From Tubulanus polymorphus (lineage: Eukaryota > Nemertea > Palaeonemertea > Tubulaniformes > Tubulanidae): a stretch of DNA of 64,000 bases. Numbering within the stretch: the stretch's first letter is position 1; each line of letters begins with the position of its first letter. This document shows, one piece after another, positions 53,041-64,000 of this stretch. Under the pieces are notes generated by a model. It ran no database searches. It worked only from the letters and a program-made list of their open reading frames with translations, and was not told the origin of the DNA. The stretch is taken from the NCBI RefSeq assembly GCF_964204645.1, contig NC_134031.1, positions 14,684,307-14,748,306 of the forward strand, written 5' to 3'. Both the position numbers and the translations under genes were made by a program.

Positions 53041-56000
53041 CCGAGATAAGTTTGTTTTCGTCGAACAAATCTCTAAAAAAATCGATTTTATTGATAAGAT
53101 ACTTATCGCAGCCACACCCATAACATACGTATACTATTCTATAAATACAACGACATTTTTAGTTTGACCCTTTGAAATAAGCAAAACAAGAAAATCTTCT
53201 ATTATTTCCTGTTAACCCTGGTTTAGAGATCATGTAGCTGGGCCACACCCAATATGTGATATTATGATCATAGATGGAATTTTGCTCTTGAATTTCAAAT
53301 CGATTCGCTTCATTTCATCATCGATTTAACGATTAGTTAAAAGGTTTTTATCTGATATTTCGTTTTAGGCGTAAATAGAAACAGGATATCTCGAATTTCG
53401 CGCAGAAATTCTGTTCTTGTGTTGTTTGTGAAATGACGCGGGGTCACATTTTATAACATTTCGAAATATCAAAATAGAGATAATAGACACAATTAATTTC
53501 GTTGTCTTCTGAGTAGAACGTGTGTCCGTATTTCAGTTGTACGATCGTGCGTGGCTACTGGGTTTTACTGGCGTTTTGTATCGATATTTCACTCCCGGCG
53601 TAACACTGCGTAGGTTTTTACTCAGGGTATATCAGCGGAGACGCGTTGTGGTATCGGTCAATAGGAAATAGTTAAAGCACCGCGCTCTGTAAGCGCTAAC
53701 AGTTAGAAACGCGTCAATAATGTTCGCAACATAATTGCTGCTTATTCTGAAACTCGTGGAATTCGCCTCCAGCGTTTAAGACTGCCCTGTTCCGGCCTGG
53801 ATCCTGGGGCCAGTTGCACAGTCGTGACTTCCGTTCAAATCGTAAGACTGGTCCTGAGCTGTTAGATTGGCTATAGAAGTAATTAGTTGGTCTGAGACTG
53901 GTCTCAAGTCTAAGCCATCACTTTGCAACCGGCCCGCCTGGGTCTCGAACCTGAAATGACAGGCTTCAATATCAACAAATCCAGACATGAGGACGAGGAG
54001 TCTACCGTATTTGGGATGGGTTAGCCCTAAACTACCGACAAATATCTAATTAGTGATTGCCAATATTTGTAATTGCCGTTATTTAAGAGTTCTCAATAAA
54101 TTCATTGTATTTGCATTGGTGGATTTTACTGGTAAATGTTTAATTTAAATTCAAGCTGACATGTTTCCCATAATACACCGGGCGAGAGAAAGAGAGAGGG
54201 GAGTGGGAGAGAGGGGAGAGGAGTGAGAGTGGGTAAGAGCGATGGTTGATTTGTGTGTTACGGCAGTTTAGTGTAAATATTAATGGAGACAATATTGAAT
54301 TTCTATGCGTTTTGTTCCACTCGAGTTGTTCACAATTTTAATTACAAGCGCCCTCCTTCCCTCTTCCCTCCCTCCCTCCCTCCCTGCACGTGAATATCGA
54401 CCCACACACACTGTTACCAGTGACTCGCTGCATCAATCGCTGTTGGAAAACAAATAATTCGTAATTGTTTCGTCGCAATGGAATAACGAAATTTAGAAAA
54501 TAAGACAACTAATGGAATGGGATATACAGCACCACCAGATGGCGCAACAAAACACTGGGTCATTCGTACTAAAAATCAGTTCAGTTTCAATGAAATTTGA
54601 ACTTTTTAGGCTTCCAAATCTGAAGATTATCAAACAAGTCATTGAATAGATATAACATCCGCTTTCTCACTTAGGTAGGTCATTGTACAGATTTAACACA
54701 AAATTGATTTACCAATGAGAAAAGCGACCCAGCGCCACTAGCGATCCTAGCGGATTATCGTTGAATCCTCGCTTCCCTCAGTAGCGTTTTATATTCAGAT
54801 CGTTAAATTCCGTCAAACATCGGGAATTTCCGATCAATCCTCTTGCAAATACCCGTTTGTGAATAGTTACCCGGATGTGTAGTTCTCGTCAGGCCTGATG
54901 ACGGGTTGCAGACCATTAATAGACGGAATATAATCACACTACCCTCAACAACCCCTTAGTCTCTGCCCCGTCTGTGTTCCTGAGACAGTTAACCGCGAAA
55001 TAATTCTTACAAATTACCGTCTATCCAAAGAACATATCTACTTTGATCTGCGCGCGCAGACTCGGCGTATAGCCAATAATCAACTATACGAGTGGTATAT
55101 GTCTGGAGATCTCAACCGTGAAATACCAAACTGATGTTGGATATATCTAATAAACCCTTATCGCATGATACGAACGGTCTTTCTTTTATCGAACATTTTC
55201 TCATCTCAATTTACAGCTGATATTTGGAGACAGGGAAATCCTTTAAAACTAAAGAGTGTAGATTAATGATAAGCAGGAAAGAGTCAGTTACGCTTTAACG
55301 CGGAAAATACGAGGGGCGGCGACGTGTCCAGGGTCAATGTGTTCGATGAGCTAATGTTGATTTGACTTGAAAATAGAATTATCGATCGCGGGTCTTGCAG
55401 TAAAATCTAACTGAATTCATGAACAAAAAAAATTAATCGATGATCGAGTTTATACGTTTTCCCCTTTTAACTGGATCCAGAGTCAAATATTGACAGTAGA
55501 ATTTGCTGCGATAGTTTTTTTTTAACTTTCATTTATACAATATTTCTGCGCTATGTTGTTAAAACACTGCAGGTTCGGATTTCACACTTGACTGAAGAGG
55601 GTAGAGAAGGGAGCACACTCTGGTCGATAAACACGGTTCTGGTTAAACAGGCTCTCTCTGTATATACGAAACTGGATATACATACGTACAGCGTCGAACC
55701 GAACTTTCCCACCCTCAGCAGCTTCCGTCAACACACAAAAGGCTTTATAACACTTTTTTATTGGAAAATTATTCTTTATTTAACAAAAAAACTATAGGCT
55801 TCAAATAGTTTTGAAAAAGGGACCCAGTTGGACAGGGAATCGGATTACAGTTGATTATGGTTCTTGATTATCCCTGACATTGCCGTTATGTTAAGTCTAA
55901 GGGGAAATGGTGTGTTAATGCGCAGCTTCCCTAGAGAATCACCACAAGATCAGCCTAGAAAACTTGTGAAGATTCTAAGATGCATATCAGAAACGATTTT

Positions 56001-56190
56001 CCTAAATAAATCATCAAAATGAATTTATTACAACAGATTTTTACAGAATTTGTCATTTTCGTGACATTTTTTACAGGAGATTAATCAGAATCAACAAATT
56101 TCATCAACAAATTTCATTTGTTTTTGTAAAGGTGTCTGAACATCCGTTATTACTAATTTTGTACGTAGTTACATATAAACTACTATGTTA
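53041..56190. other. Intergenic, no gene seen
   Basis: About 3 kb without an exon. It includes one inverted pair of the AGACTGGTC family (53848-53905: AAGACTGGTCCTGAGCTGTT, GAGACTGGTCTCAAG) within a GGGCCAGTTGCACAG / TTGCAACCGGCCC foldback (53807-53934), and a GAGAGGGGAG tract at 54182-54232. Confidence 0.45.
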
Positions 56191-56194
56191 TGCT

Positions 56195-56548
56195 ATGCTC
56201 TGTTCTGTTCTGCTCTGCTATGCTATGCTATGCTATGCTAGGCTAGGCTAGGCTAGGCTAGGCTCTGCTAGGCTCTGCTATCCTATGCTATGCTAGGCTA
56301 GGCTAGGCTATGCTATGTTAGGCTAGGCTGGGCTCTGCTCTTCCATGCTATGTAAGGCTAGGCTAGGCTAGGCTAGGCTCTGCTCTGCTCTGCTATGCTA
56401 TGCTATGCTATGCTAGGCTAGGCTAGGCTAGGCTCTGCTCTGCTCTGCTATGCTATGCTAGGCTAGGCTAGGCTAGGCTAGGCTCTGCTCTGCTATGCTA
56501 TGCTATGCTATGCTATGCTAGGCTAGGCTAGGCTAGGCTAGGCTAGGC
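56195..56548. repeat. 5-bp satellite GGCTA / TGCTA / CTGCT
   Basis: About 70 pentamers arranged in blocks: GGCTA runs, then CTGCT, then TGCTA, recurring roughly every 75-95 bp. Not the telomeric TTAGG or TTAGGG. It ends exactly where the GPCR pseudogene begins. Confidence 0.95.
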
Positions 56549-56551
56549 CTG

Positions 56552-57211
56552 TTGGCTTGTATTAACAAATTTCTATTTCAATACGTTTTTGAAGTTATTC
56601 GTTTCCCGAGCGGCGAATTCTCCTGTCGAGTTCTCATCTCGTCGCTATATGTCATCAGTTTTTTTCAGCCCGTTAGCCCTCGTCCTCGTGTCCCTAGAAC
56701 GGATGACCGTGATACAGTTCCCGTTTCAGGGCCCGAGATTCTGGACCCGTAAAACAGTCACCATAATCATCGCTGCTACGATCGTTCTATTATTTTGCTT
56801 GTCTATGTATCTAACCCGAGGTGAAACGTACATGTTTAAAATTGGTTGTGTCATTAGTAATACTGGTTACCCACTAGTCGCTACAATTCTGACATTCGTT
56901 TTCAGCGCCTTTCTACCGACGTTCGTTATATCGCGTTCGACTCTATTCATTCTAATTTCGCTATTCCGCAGAACAAAATCTTCATCAACCTCCGCGGCGT
57001 CGGTACAAGTATCTATGATGGTAACCGCCAACTGTCCAACTATATGGTGATATTATGGGCTAGGCCTGATTTCGCTTTCGAAGTTACTCATAGCTTGAAT
57101 CTTTGGAATTTTTGTGTGAATTTCTACCTGTATGTTCTGACGGGGAAAGATATTCGACGAACATTGAAAAACATATGTTCTTTTAAAAATGTTCTTTTGA
57201 AAATTACTTAA
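56552..57211 (+). pseudogene. Rhodopsin-type (class A) GPCR fragment, frameshifted
   Basis: Frame 1 (56552-~56660) gives SGEFSCRVLISSLYVISFF, the Cys-containing start of TM3. After a T7 run the frame changes to PLALVLVSLERMTVIQFPF, with ERM in place of DRY. TM4 follows (KTVTIIIAATIVLLFCLSMY), then an ECL2 with one Cys and TM5 (ILTFVFSAFLPTFVISRSTL), then FRRTK. After VSMMVTANCPTI most of TM6 is missing and the frame shifts again at about 57044 to HSLNLWNFCVNFYLYVLTGK and DIRRTLKN, an obvious TM7/helix-8. TM1-TM2 are absent, replaced by the pentamer satellite. It resembles peptide-type receptors of invertebrates; the ligand cannot be inferred. Confidence 0.8.
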
Positions 57212-57224
57212 TGTCGCGCAACTG

Positions 57225-57605
57225 TGGCGGTAACTAGATCCAGAACTGTGGAACTAGGTCCAGAACTGTGGAACTAGGTCCAGAACTGTGGAAATGGGTC
57301 CGGGAATGTTGAACTAGTTCTAGAAATGTGCAATTCGTTCAAGAACTGTAAAAATGGGTTCAAACTGTAGAAATAACTGGGTCATGGTGGAACTGGGTTC
57401 AAAACTGTAAAACTGGATACAGAACGGTGGAACTGGATACAGAACGGTGGAACTGGGATCAGAACGGTGGAACTGGGCCCTGAACTATGGAACTAGGTCT
57501 AGAAAGGTGCAATTCGGTAAAGAACTGTGGAACTAGTTTCGAAACTGTGGAAATAACTGTGCGTCATGGTGGAACTGGGTCCAGAACCACTGTGGAACTA
57601 AATCC
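57225..57605. repeat. GGAACTGGGTCCAGAACTGT array
   Basis: About 18 tandem 20-bp units, inverse orientation to the 6.1 and 48.2 kb arrays, directly following the GPCR pseudogene. Confidence 0.93.
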
Positions 57606-58014
57606 AGAATTATGTAGTTGTGTATTCTAGTAGGTCAGAGACGATGCCTCGGATGTTTTCGGTAGCGATCAGTATTTTACTGTGATCGCTGCGGGGTATG
57701 AGAAGCCGGCAGCAGACGACAGTTTGATTGATAATTAAAGTATACACACACGGCTCTCACAGTACTTGTTACATGTCGCTCATTGATCCTCTTAACTTCA
57801 CACAGCAGACGAGACTCCCGTTTTATCTCGTTTCATCTCGCGTGAACTTAAAATCTTAAAACAACGTTACAACGTTGCATGCACGCGAGATGCGATTGAC
57901 GTCATAGCATTTCCGGTTTAGTGGCAGATGATGTCTTGAGTAGCTCGTGTTTGGAATTATCTTTCTCGCGTGGCTCCGAGAGGTGGGCTCCTCTAGAGGT
58001 TGGCTTCCATATCT

Positions 58015-58380
58015 CACCTCATCTCATCCCTCTACTTCTCCATTGCCCCATTCTCTTCCCTCTCCCACTCTCTCCTCTCTTTTTCCTCCCCACCCTCTCC
58101 TCTCCCTCTTTCCCCCCTCTCCTCGCCTCTTCCTCTCGCTCTCCTCTCCCTCTCTCTCCCCCCTCTTATCCACTCTTCTCTCCCACTCTATCCTCTCTCC
58201 ACTCTCCCTCCCCCTCCATTTTCTTTCCCTCTCATCTCTCCTCTCCCTCTCTCTCTCCCCTATCTCTTCTTTCCCTCTCTTCTCTCCTCTTAGTCGCTCT
58301 CTCCTCATTCTCCTCTCTTTCTCCAACCCTTTCTCCCTCTCAACTCTCACCCTCTCTTCTCCTCTCCGCTCAGCTACCAC
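58015..58380. repeat. Pyrimidine-rich CTCTCCC tract
   Basis: Almost pure C/T for about 360 bp. It opens all three plus frames as Ser/Leu/Pro artefacts. Confidence 0.93.
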
Positions 58381-59980
58381 TGAGTGAGCGATGAAGCCGA
58401 CTGATTCAGTGTTTGTAGTCTGTGCGCACGCTGTTGAGCCCTGAAGGAGAGACAGAAAATTAGATTGCGTAAAATAGGATGACGACACAATGTTAGCTAC
58501 AATCGGCGCTCAGTCAGTCGATCGCTACAATTGAGTGAATTGATGAATGTGATTGGATTGTGTTATGACGAATCATCCACTCATAGCCACTCACAGGCTC
58601 GGCGGTCATTTACCAGTCACCGTACCTCACCTGCTACTGCCTACTACTAGACCTCACCTGCTGATAGTCTTACACATTAGGCCACGGTCGTTCCCACCGG
58701 GAAACAATTTCAGACATGTCGCCTCTCCATCACGTGCCACAGTCGGATTTGACCTTCAGACAGACAGAATATATAGAGTATCATATTTGAAGAACTAGAT
58801 TATCCCCGGGGTTCGAATTTAATCCGCTTCAGTTACTGGGGGTAACAGTTTATACTATATATAATATACAGATTAATGTGACGTCATCGGCATGTGTGAT
58901 TAAAATCCGATAATCCAATAATCCGATAATCTATGACGGGAATTGATAAATGGTTTATATGTGTTTATGAAAGTGATAAGTCATATATAGTAGCTCCGGA
59001 CCGCACTGTGAGTGGAATGTTACCCCGGACGGCCGCACCTCCGTGAGCGGAGAATGCAACCACCACATTATTGGTGTAACGGAAAATTGCCAATAAACTC
59101 TATACAAACCACGATTGGAGACATGTCAAATTTATTGTACATATTTTGACGGATGAATTTGTATTTCAATGTGTACGCGCCGCAGGGGGGCTGATGGGGA
59201 GCTGCAGTGAGAGGTTTTTAATATCATTCCGATCTCATGTTCAATATACAGACTGTCACAATCTGTTTCATATTCGTTCCATTAATAACTGATCAAAAAC
59301 ATGAATTTCACTCACAAATATATCGAATACTAGAGCTACTGATTCGAGTTGTTGAGTTGAGAAAGGTCGACGCCAAACAACTTGATTCCGATCTTGAGTA
59401 CGGCAGAGAAGAGAGGAAGACTTGGGCAGTAAAATTACCCTCCCAGCTCATTGAAAGAGGTCCGCCCAGATGCCGGCCTTAAAGAAAATCTGAGCAAGAT
59501 TCAATCGTTGGTAACATTTTTCTAGAATATGCACATGCTTACAAACCTATTAGATGTGAGGCCAAATTGTAGGGGAAAAATGAACGTTGCTTCTCCACTG
59601 TCTGGAAAATTGACCCCCCCCCAAGACATGGCCGGCTGCGGGCCTGTAACCGCTGCTATTCACTACGGGGCAAGAAGCCCTTAACGAAGGAAGCACCCTT
59701 AGAAAATCTGATCAATATTGACCAAATGTTATCCGTCGCGATGCGATCAGATGCAATCAGAGTCTAGTGTAATATTGGAAGAGTCAAATAAAACAGTTTT
59801 TTGCTAGAGGAATCTTTTCTGTGGTAGAATAAACAGTAATGTAGCGCGGTGGTGGTCGCGGAGGCTGTGTCGATGTTTGTCTTACTGTATAGTGGAGTAA
59901 ACAGACTGTCTGTAGATTGAATGTGCGTTTTGATTGCTACGAGTCCTTCATCAGACAATATCTGTAAGGAATCTGTGGGA
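58381..59980. other. Intergenic, no gene seen
   Basis: No exon or element recognised in 1.6 kb. A short palindrome-rich patch (CCGATAATCCAATAATCCGA) lies at 58906-58930. Confidence 0.4.
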
Positions 59981-59982
59981 CA

Positions 59983-59987
59983 GAGAG

Positions 59988-60035
<48 letters not shown>

Positions 60036-60082
60036 AGGGAGGGAGGGAGGGAGGGAGGGAGGGAGGGAGGGAGGGAGGGAGG

Positions 60083-60160
<78 letters not shown>

Positions 60161-60205
60161 GGGTGTATGAGAGAGGAGAGAAGGGGAGAGCGGAGAGAGA
60201 GGGGG
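59983..60205. repeat. (GA)n and (GGGA)n microsatellite
   Basis: (GA)n, then about 55 bp of GGGA repeats, then a further 70 bp of (GA)n. The flanking TGATTGATTGATTGAT run is at 60336-60354. Confidence 0.97.
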
Positions 60206-60644
60206 TGATATAGAAGCTAGAGGCAGACAAAGAAGGTATTGATTTACTCAGATGATCTCTCCCTGGCTCTCCTCTCTCCTCAACTCTCTCTTCCCCTCTC
60301 TCTTCATCTTACTGATCGATTCGATTGATCGATTTGATTGATTGATTGATTGATTGTCAGTGTCCAGTCAGTCAGTTATAATAGCGTCATTTATTTATTT
60401 GCGTCTTGTTTGTGCAGTAGACGGATGAGAGTTATTTGATTCGTGGCGATCAAAGATCAGAATATCAGTATTTTTCTAGTGGTCTCCGCGGACGCTGATT
60501 AATAATGATCGTTTTCCTATAGATCGTGACAACAGCATCTCGCAGGATCAGCAGTACCACTTGATACAGCAACTCAGGAAAATTTCAATTAGACAATGAA
60601 AAAATAGCAGATAAACATTGATAAAACATTTCTAGATTTTATAT

Positions 60645-61230
60645 AGGTACTCCTTAGTTTGTATACAAGTGCCCCTTAGTTCGTATACAAGTGCCCCCTA
60701 GTTTGTTTATAAGTGCCCCCTTGCTTGTATATTGATACCCCCTAATTTGTTTAAAATACCCCGTAGCTTGTATTTAGGTACCCCCTAGTTTGTATATAAG
60801 TATCCCCTAGTCTGTAGCCTATAAGTGCCCCTTGTTTGTATGTTGATACGCCCTAATTTGCTTAAAATACCCCTTACTTTGTATTTAGATACCCCGTTGG
60901 TATGTAAGTATATAAGTATGCCCTAGTTTGTAAATAAGTGCCCCCTTGCCTGCCTTAATTCATTCAAGATACCCCTTAGTTTGTATATATGTACCCCCTA
61001 GTTTGTATATGTTCCCCCTACTTAGTATTCGAGTACCCCCAAGTTTGCATGATAGTACCCCAAGTTTGTATATAAGAACCCCCCCCCCCCCTAGTTCATA
61101 TATAAGTATCCCCTATGTACCACTTATTTTGTGTTTAAGTACCCCAATCGTATATGAAAATACCCCTTAGTTTGTATATAAGTACCCCCTTGTTTATATT
61201 TTTAGTACCCTCTGGTGTGAATATAAGTGC
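60645..61230. repeat. ~22-bp minisatellite TACCCCCTAGTTTGTATATA
   Basis: About 25 units with strong variation in C-run length (one C12-13 run at 61079-61091). Unit words: GTGCCCCCTAGTTTGTATAT and variants. Confidence 0.93.
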
Positions 61231-62370
61231 CTCCAGGATTAGTATAGTAAAGTGTTCGGGTGTATTGATGATTTTCCTTTAGAGAATATAAATGTTTTAT
61301 TGATTGCGATAAAAGAAAATACAGACAATCTACAGCTTTTGAAATCATCTTATTCATATTGAAAAAAATGGAATTAATTTTCCCCGTAATTCGGCTACAA
61401 AACTAAACATCAAGATATTCCACCGCAACGAAATTCATAATTAGAAAAAGTGAATGAATGAATAGATTTATTTTCACTTCAATCAAATAACAATTATTAC
61501 AAAGATTACGTTAGTAGATCGGAAGTGAAGGACACGCCTAAAGGCTGTACAGGAGGAGTGCCCTACAATGAGATGACTTTTAGTAACATATATTATTGAT
61601 TATGATAATGATAATTATAATGAAAACAAATGTTATTGGAATGTTCTGATTTTAGTTATCATAATTATCATTATCATAATCAAAATAATAATATTAACAA
61701 ATGGAAAAAAGAATAAGGACAAGGAATGTGGCTCTTTTGAGTACCAAACAAACACAACACGCACACTTACCCCAACCCCTCATCTCCCCGAGGTTTAGAG
61801 AGAAAGAGAGAGAAAAAGAGTTCCAGATACTTCATATTCTATTGCTGTTAAAATTGTTTACCAACTACTTAGTTTCCAAGACAACAGCGCCGCGCTATCG
61901 TCTCGGGTAATAGTGAAAACAAACTACTTTAAACCAAGACGCCGTCGCTAGAATATTTAAAGAATCTTAATTAGTTCGGGATTTAAAAAAAAACGGCGTC
62001 ACATTTATATCAATTTGCGGTGGTACTATCAGAGCTCGGTCGTAGTTCGGTCTAGCGCTGGGAAACACTCGTCGAAGCTGTGGGGAATAATACAGAAATG
62101 AAATCGCTAACGTTTTGAGCGGAGAGGCAATCAAAACCATTCGGCTCGGAACGAAATATCTGAAATTGTAAATTCGGAATGTTTTTGAGATTCGTGATGT
62201 GTTTTTTTTTTGTTTAAAATTGAGAAGGGGAGTCAGCGAGCGCGTATTCGATTGCACTGACTGTGGTTATCTCGGACAAGTGCCAATATCCGTCTGGTTT
62301 GAAGTGTGTTTTTCATTAATTGCAAAGGCTTTAATAAAAACGTCAACCAAACAAAGGCTTTCCCTCTTCT
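61231..62370. other. Intergenic with one AT-rich hairpin
   Basis: 61592-61690 holds an inverted repeat of about 28 bp arms (TTGATTATGATAATGATAAT and its inverse) around 40 bp. Nothing else is recognised. Confidence 0.5.
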
Positions 62371-62374
62371 CGTT

Positions 62375-62495
62375 CTTGTTCTCTCTCTACTCTTACTCTC
62401 GCTCCTCTCTCTCTCCTCTTACTCTCGCTCCTCTCTATCCACTTACTCTGTCTCTCCTCTTACCCTCTCTCTCTCACTCTCTATATCTCGCTTTC
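62375..62495. repeat. CTCTCTCTTACTCTCGCTCC pyrimidine tract
   Basis: Degenerate TC-rich repeat with about 25-bp units (CTCTTACTCTCGCTCCTCTC). A second small tract is at 62602-62652. Confidence 0.85.
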
Positions 62496-62744
62496 ATTTA
62501 ATAAGCAACTGCAACGGTTTACACGTCCCATGATAAATGTAATACAATAATTCTCACCTTTAATAAGTGATCAGTAAAGGAGCAGAATTAAAGAAACTTT
62601 CTCTCCCCGCCCTTCTCTGTCTGTCCCCTCTCTTCTCTCTCCACCCCTCTCCATTAAAATGACTATTCCATTCACAATTCGAAAACAAAGAAAAAGAAAA
62701 TTCTAAACTTGTGAATTATAAGAATCAAAATATGGAAAGCCTGA

Positions 62745-62830
62745 TCCTAGCAGGACTTGAAGCTGCGACCTACAGCCGAGCATGCTGACTAGTAGATCAC
62801 ACATCAGAAGTGATTGATCGTGTTTGATCG
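62745..62830 (-). mobile_element. tRNA-like SINE head (minus)
   Basis: On the minus strand, TGATCTACTAGTCAGCATGC, then GTAGGTCGCAGCTTCAAGTCC (A-box-like region and B-box-like region at tRNA spacing). No full cloverleaf. Confidence 0.4.
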
Positions 62831-62854
62831 ATTAGTTTTTCTGGTTAGTCTGTT

Positions 62855-63205
62855 GACCGTTAATTGACCAGTCAGGTGTGGTAACTGATGAACAGTCAGT
62901 TGTGGTGACTGATGACCAATCGTGTAGTGACGGGTGACTCGTGTGGTAACAGGTGACGAGTCAGCTGTGGTGACTGGTAACTGGCCGGGCGTGGTGACTG
63001 ATGACCAATCGTGTAGTGACGGGTGACTCGTGTGGTAACAGGTGACGAGTCAGCTGTGGTGACTGGTAACTGGCCGGGCGTGGTGACTGGTGACCAGTTA
63101 GATCTAGTGTTCGATAACCATTCAGGTGTGGTGACTGGTGACTGGTGACTAGTCAGGTGTGCCGACCGGTGGCCAGTCAGGTGTGGTGACTCATGCTTAA
63201 TACCT
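62855..63205. repeat. GTCAGGTGTGGTGACTGGTG array with an 89-bp duplication
   Basis: Tandem units of about 20 bp. An 89-bp block starting GACTGATGACCAATCGTGTA at 62907 is repeated exactly at 62996. The unit is the inverse complement of that at 35040-35195. Confidence 0.92.
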
Positions 63206-63534
63206 CTCTTTCTTCTCTCATCTCCCCCATCAGTCAGTCAGTCAGATAGATGGCTAACTCGTGATAAGACTGATGAAACTATGTAATGTGTGTCTATCGG
63301 AGCCGATATTAATCACACCTCTGTGTATTTGACTGTTTGATACTGATAAACATTGATACAACATCCTCACCCGCCGCCGCCTGTACCACCAGACACCAGA
63401 TCTATTTCTAGCTACTTTTTGTTATTCCACAATCAAATCGGTCATTGACAGATAGGAAAAATGTTTCATCATGTAGGGTCCGACAACAACTTCACTCGAC
63501 AAAAATTCGAAACAGGTCCAACATCTCGTAGGTC

Positions 63535-63605
63535 CATCCATCCTCTCTTAACGAGGAATCGAACCTATGATGCTTGGAATGATTAGTTCGAATTGAAAGC
63601 CACTT
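63535..63605 (-). mobile_element. tRNA-like SINE head (minus)
   Basis: GGTTCGATTCC is a perfect B box on the minus strand at about 63548-63558, with AAGTGGCTTTCAATTCGAAC as candidate A-box region 40-50 bp upstream. The remaining sequence to 64000 has no recognisable feature. Confidence 0.45.
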
Positions 63606-64000
63606 ACCGCCGTTAATCTGCACTGATCGACTGAGAATCTATTGAATTATAGCGAAACTGTATGTGAAAGCACAGATTCAATGAATCATCATTAAACATC
63701 TCAAATACAATTGAGATTGAGATCTCGCGAATATTGTGAGATTTGAATACGCAGTATGTGGAATGTGAGGTTTGCGAGAGCGTCCTTGAATAGAAGCTAA
63801 TCAGTGAATAATCGACTTCGTTACAAACACCGCATTGAACTGGAGATCGCTTCAATAATTAATGCGCGATCATTATACGCTTATTAGACGGGTTACGTGT
63901 ACCCGCTGGTGCATCCCCGCCTGCCAGAGATTACTTCCGATCACTGGCTTCAGCCTCGCATTGACCGTAGTAGTCCATATGTCCATATTCCTCGCCCGCC

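Noticed and set aside
56195-56548. GGCTA pentamers as an interstitial telomere
   Set aside because: Does not match TTAGG or TTAGGG, and is mixed with TGCTA and CTGCT pentamers.

Overview
This is eukaryotic, almost certainly metazoan, DNA. Coding signal is sparse and carried by short exons with GT/AG boundaries, most of the sequence is microsatellites, minisatellites, MITE-like inverted repeats, tRNA-derived SINEs and decayed retroelements, and the recognisable genes (an LMX1-type LIM exon, a tandem cyclic-nucleotide-binding-domain protein, a rhodopsin-type GPCR remnant) are animal families. A marine invertebrate, perhaps a lophotrochozoan, fits the element mix (BEL/Pao, CR1/L2-like, GGGCCCAGTTTCAC foldbacks), but nothing here fixes the species.

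Layout. 1-9.9 kb: no convincing exon; tandem repeats, long purine/pyrimidine tracts, a 190-bp CTG array, and a head-to-head SINE pair interrupted by a non-LTR reverse-transcriptase fragment. 9969-10161 (minus): one isolated exon carrying the first LIM domain of an LMX1-type LIM-homeodomain factor. 10-17 kb: repeats and MITEs. 17076-18047 (plus): a 323-codon open reading frame for an unrecognised, mostly disordered basic protein. 18-24 kb: MITEs, a TTCCAC satellite, inverted repeats, a CR1/L2-like 3' fragment. 23.9-36.1 kb (plus): the best gene in the window, an eight-exon gene for a protein with two cyclic-nucleotide-binding domains; all splice phases agree and an AATAAA follows. Its introns hold two minisatellites, a decayed BEL/Pao retrotransposon in antisense orientation, a MITE and a tRNA-like SINE. 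37-40 kb: a complete copy of the head-to-head SINE pair and a 531-bp CAG...CTG-ended MITE. 40.2-41.7 kb (minus): a secreted, furin-site-containing, GGRS-repeat protein with a leader exon and TATA box. 44.0-45.5 kb (plus): the first exon of a small secreted protein, perhaps with a second exon. 45-64 kb: mainly satellites and low-complexity DNA, with a frameshifted GPCR pseudogene at 56.55-57.2 kb and tRNA-like SINE heads near the right end.

The genes show no operon or pathway relationship; they are ordinary neighbours in a repeat-rich genome. The most interesting structure is in the repeats. A dispersed CTGATGA - hairpin - GAAACGT motif, reminiscent of a hammerhead ribozyme core, recurs at nine or ten places on both strands and twice lies inside or beside a long inverted repeat. 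A pair of head-to-head tRNA-like SINEs is present at two loci with the same central segment, so the pair seems to have spread as one unit. All splice models, element boundaries and family names are read by eye from sequence; no alignment or database search was done.
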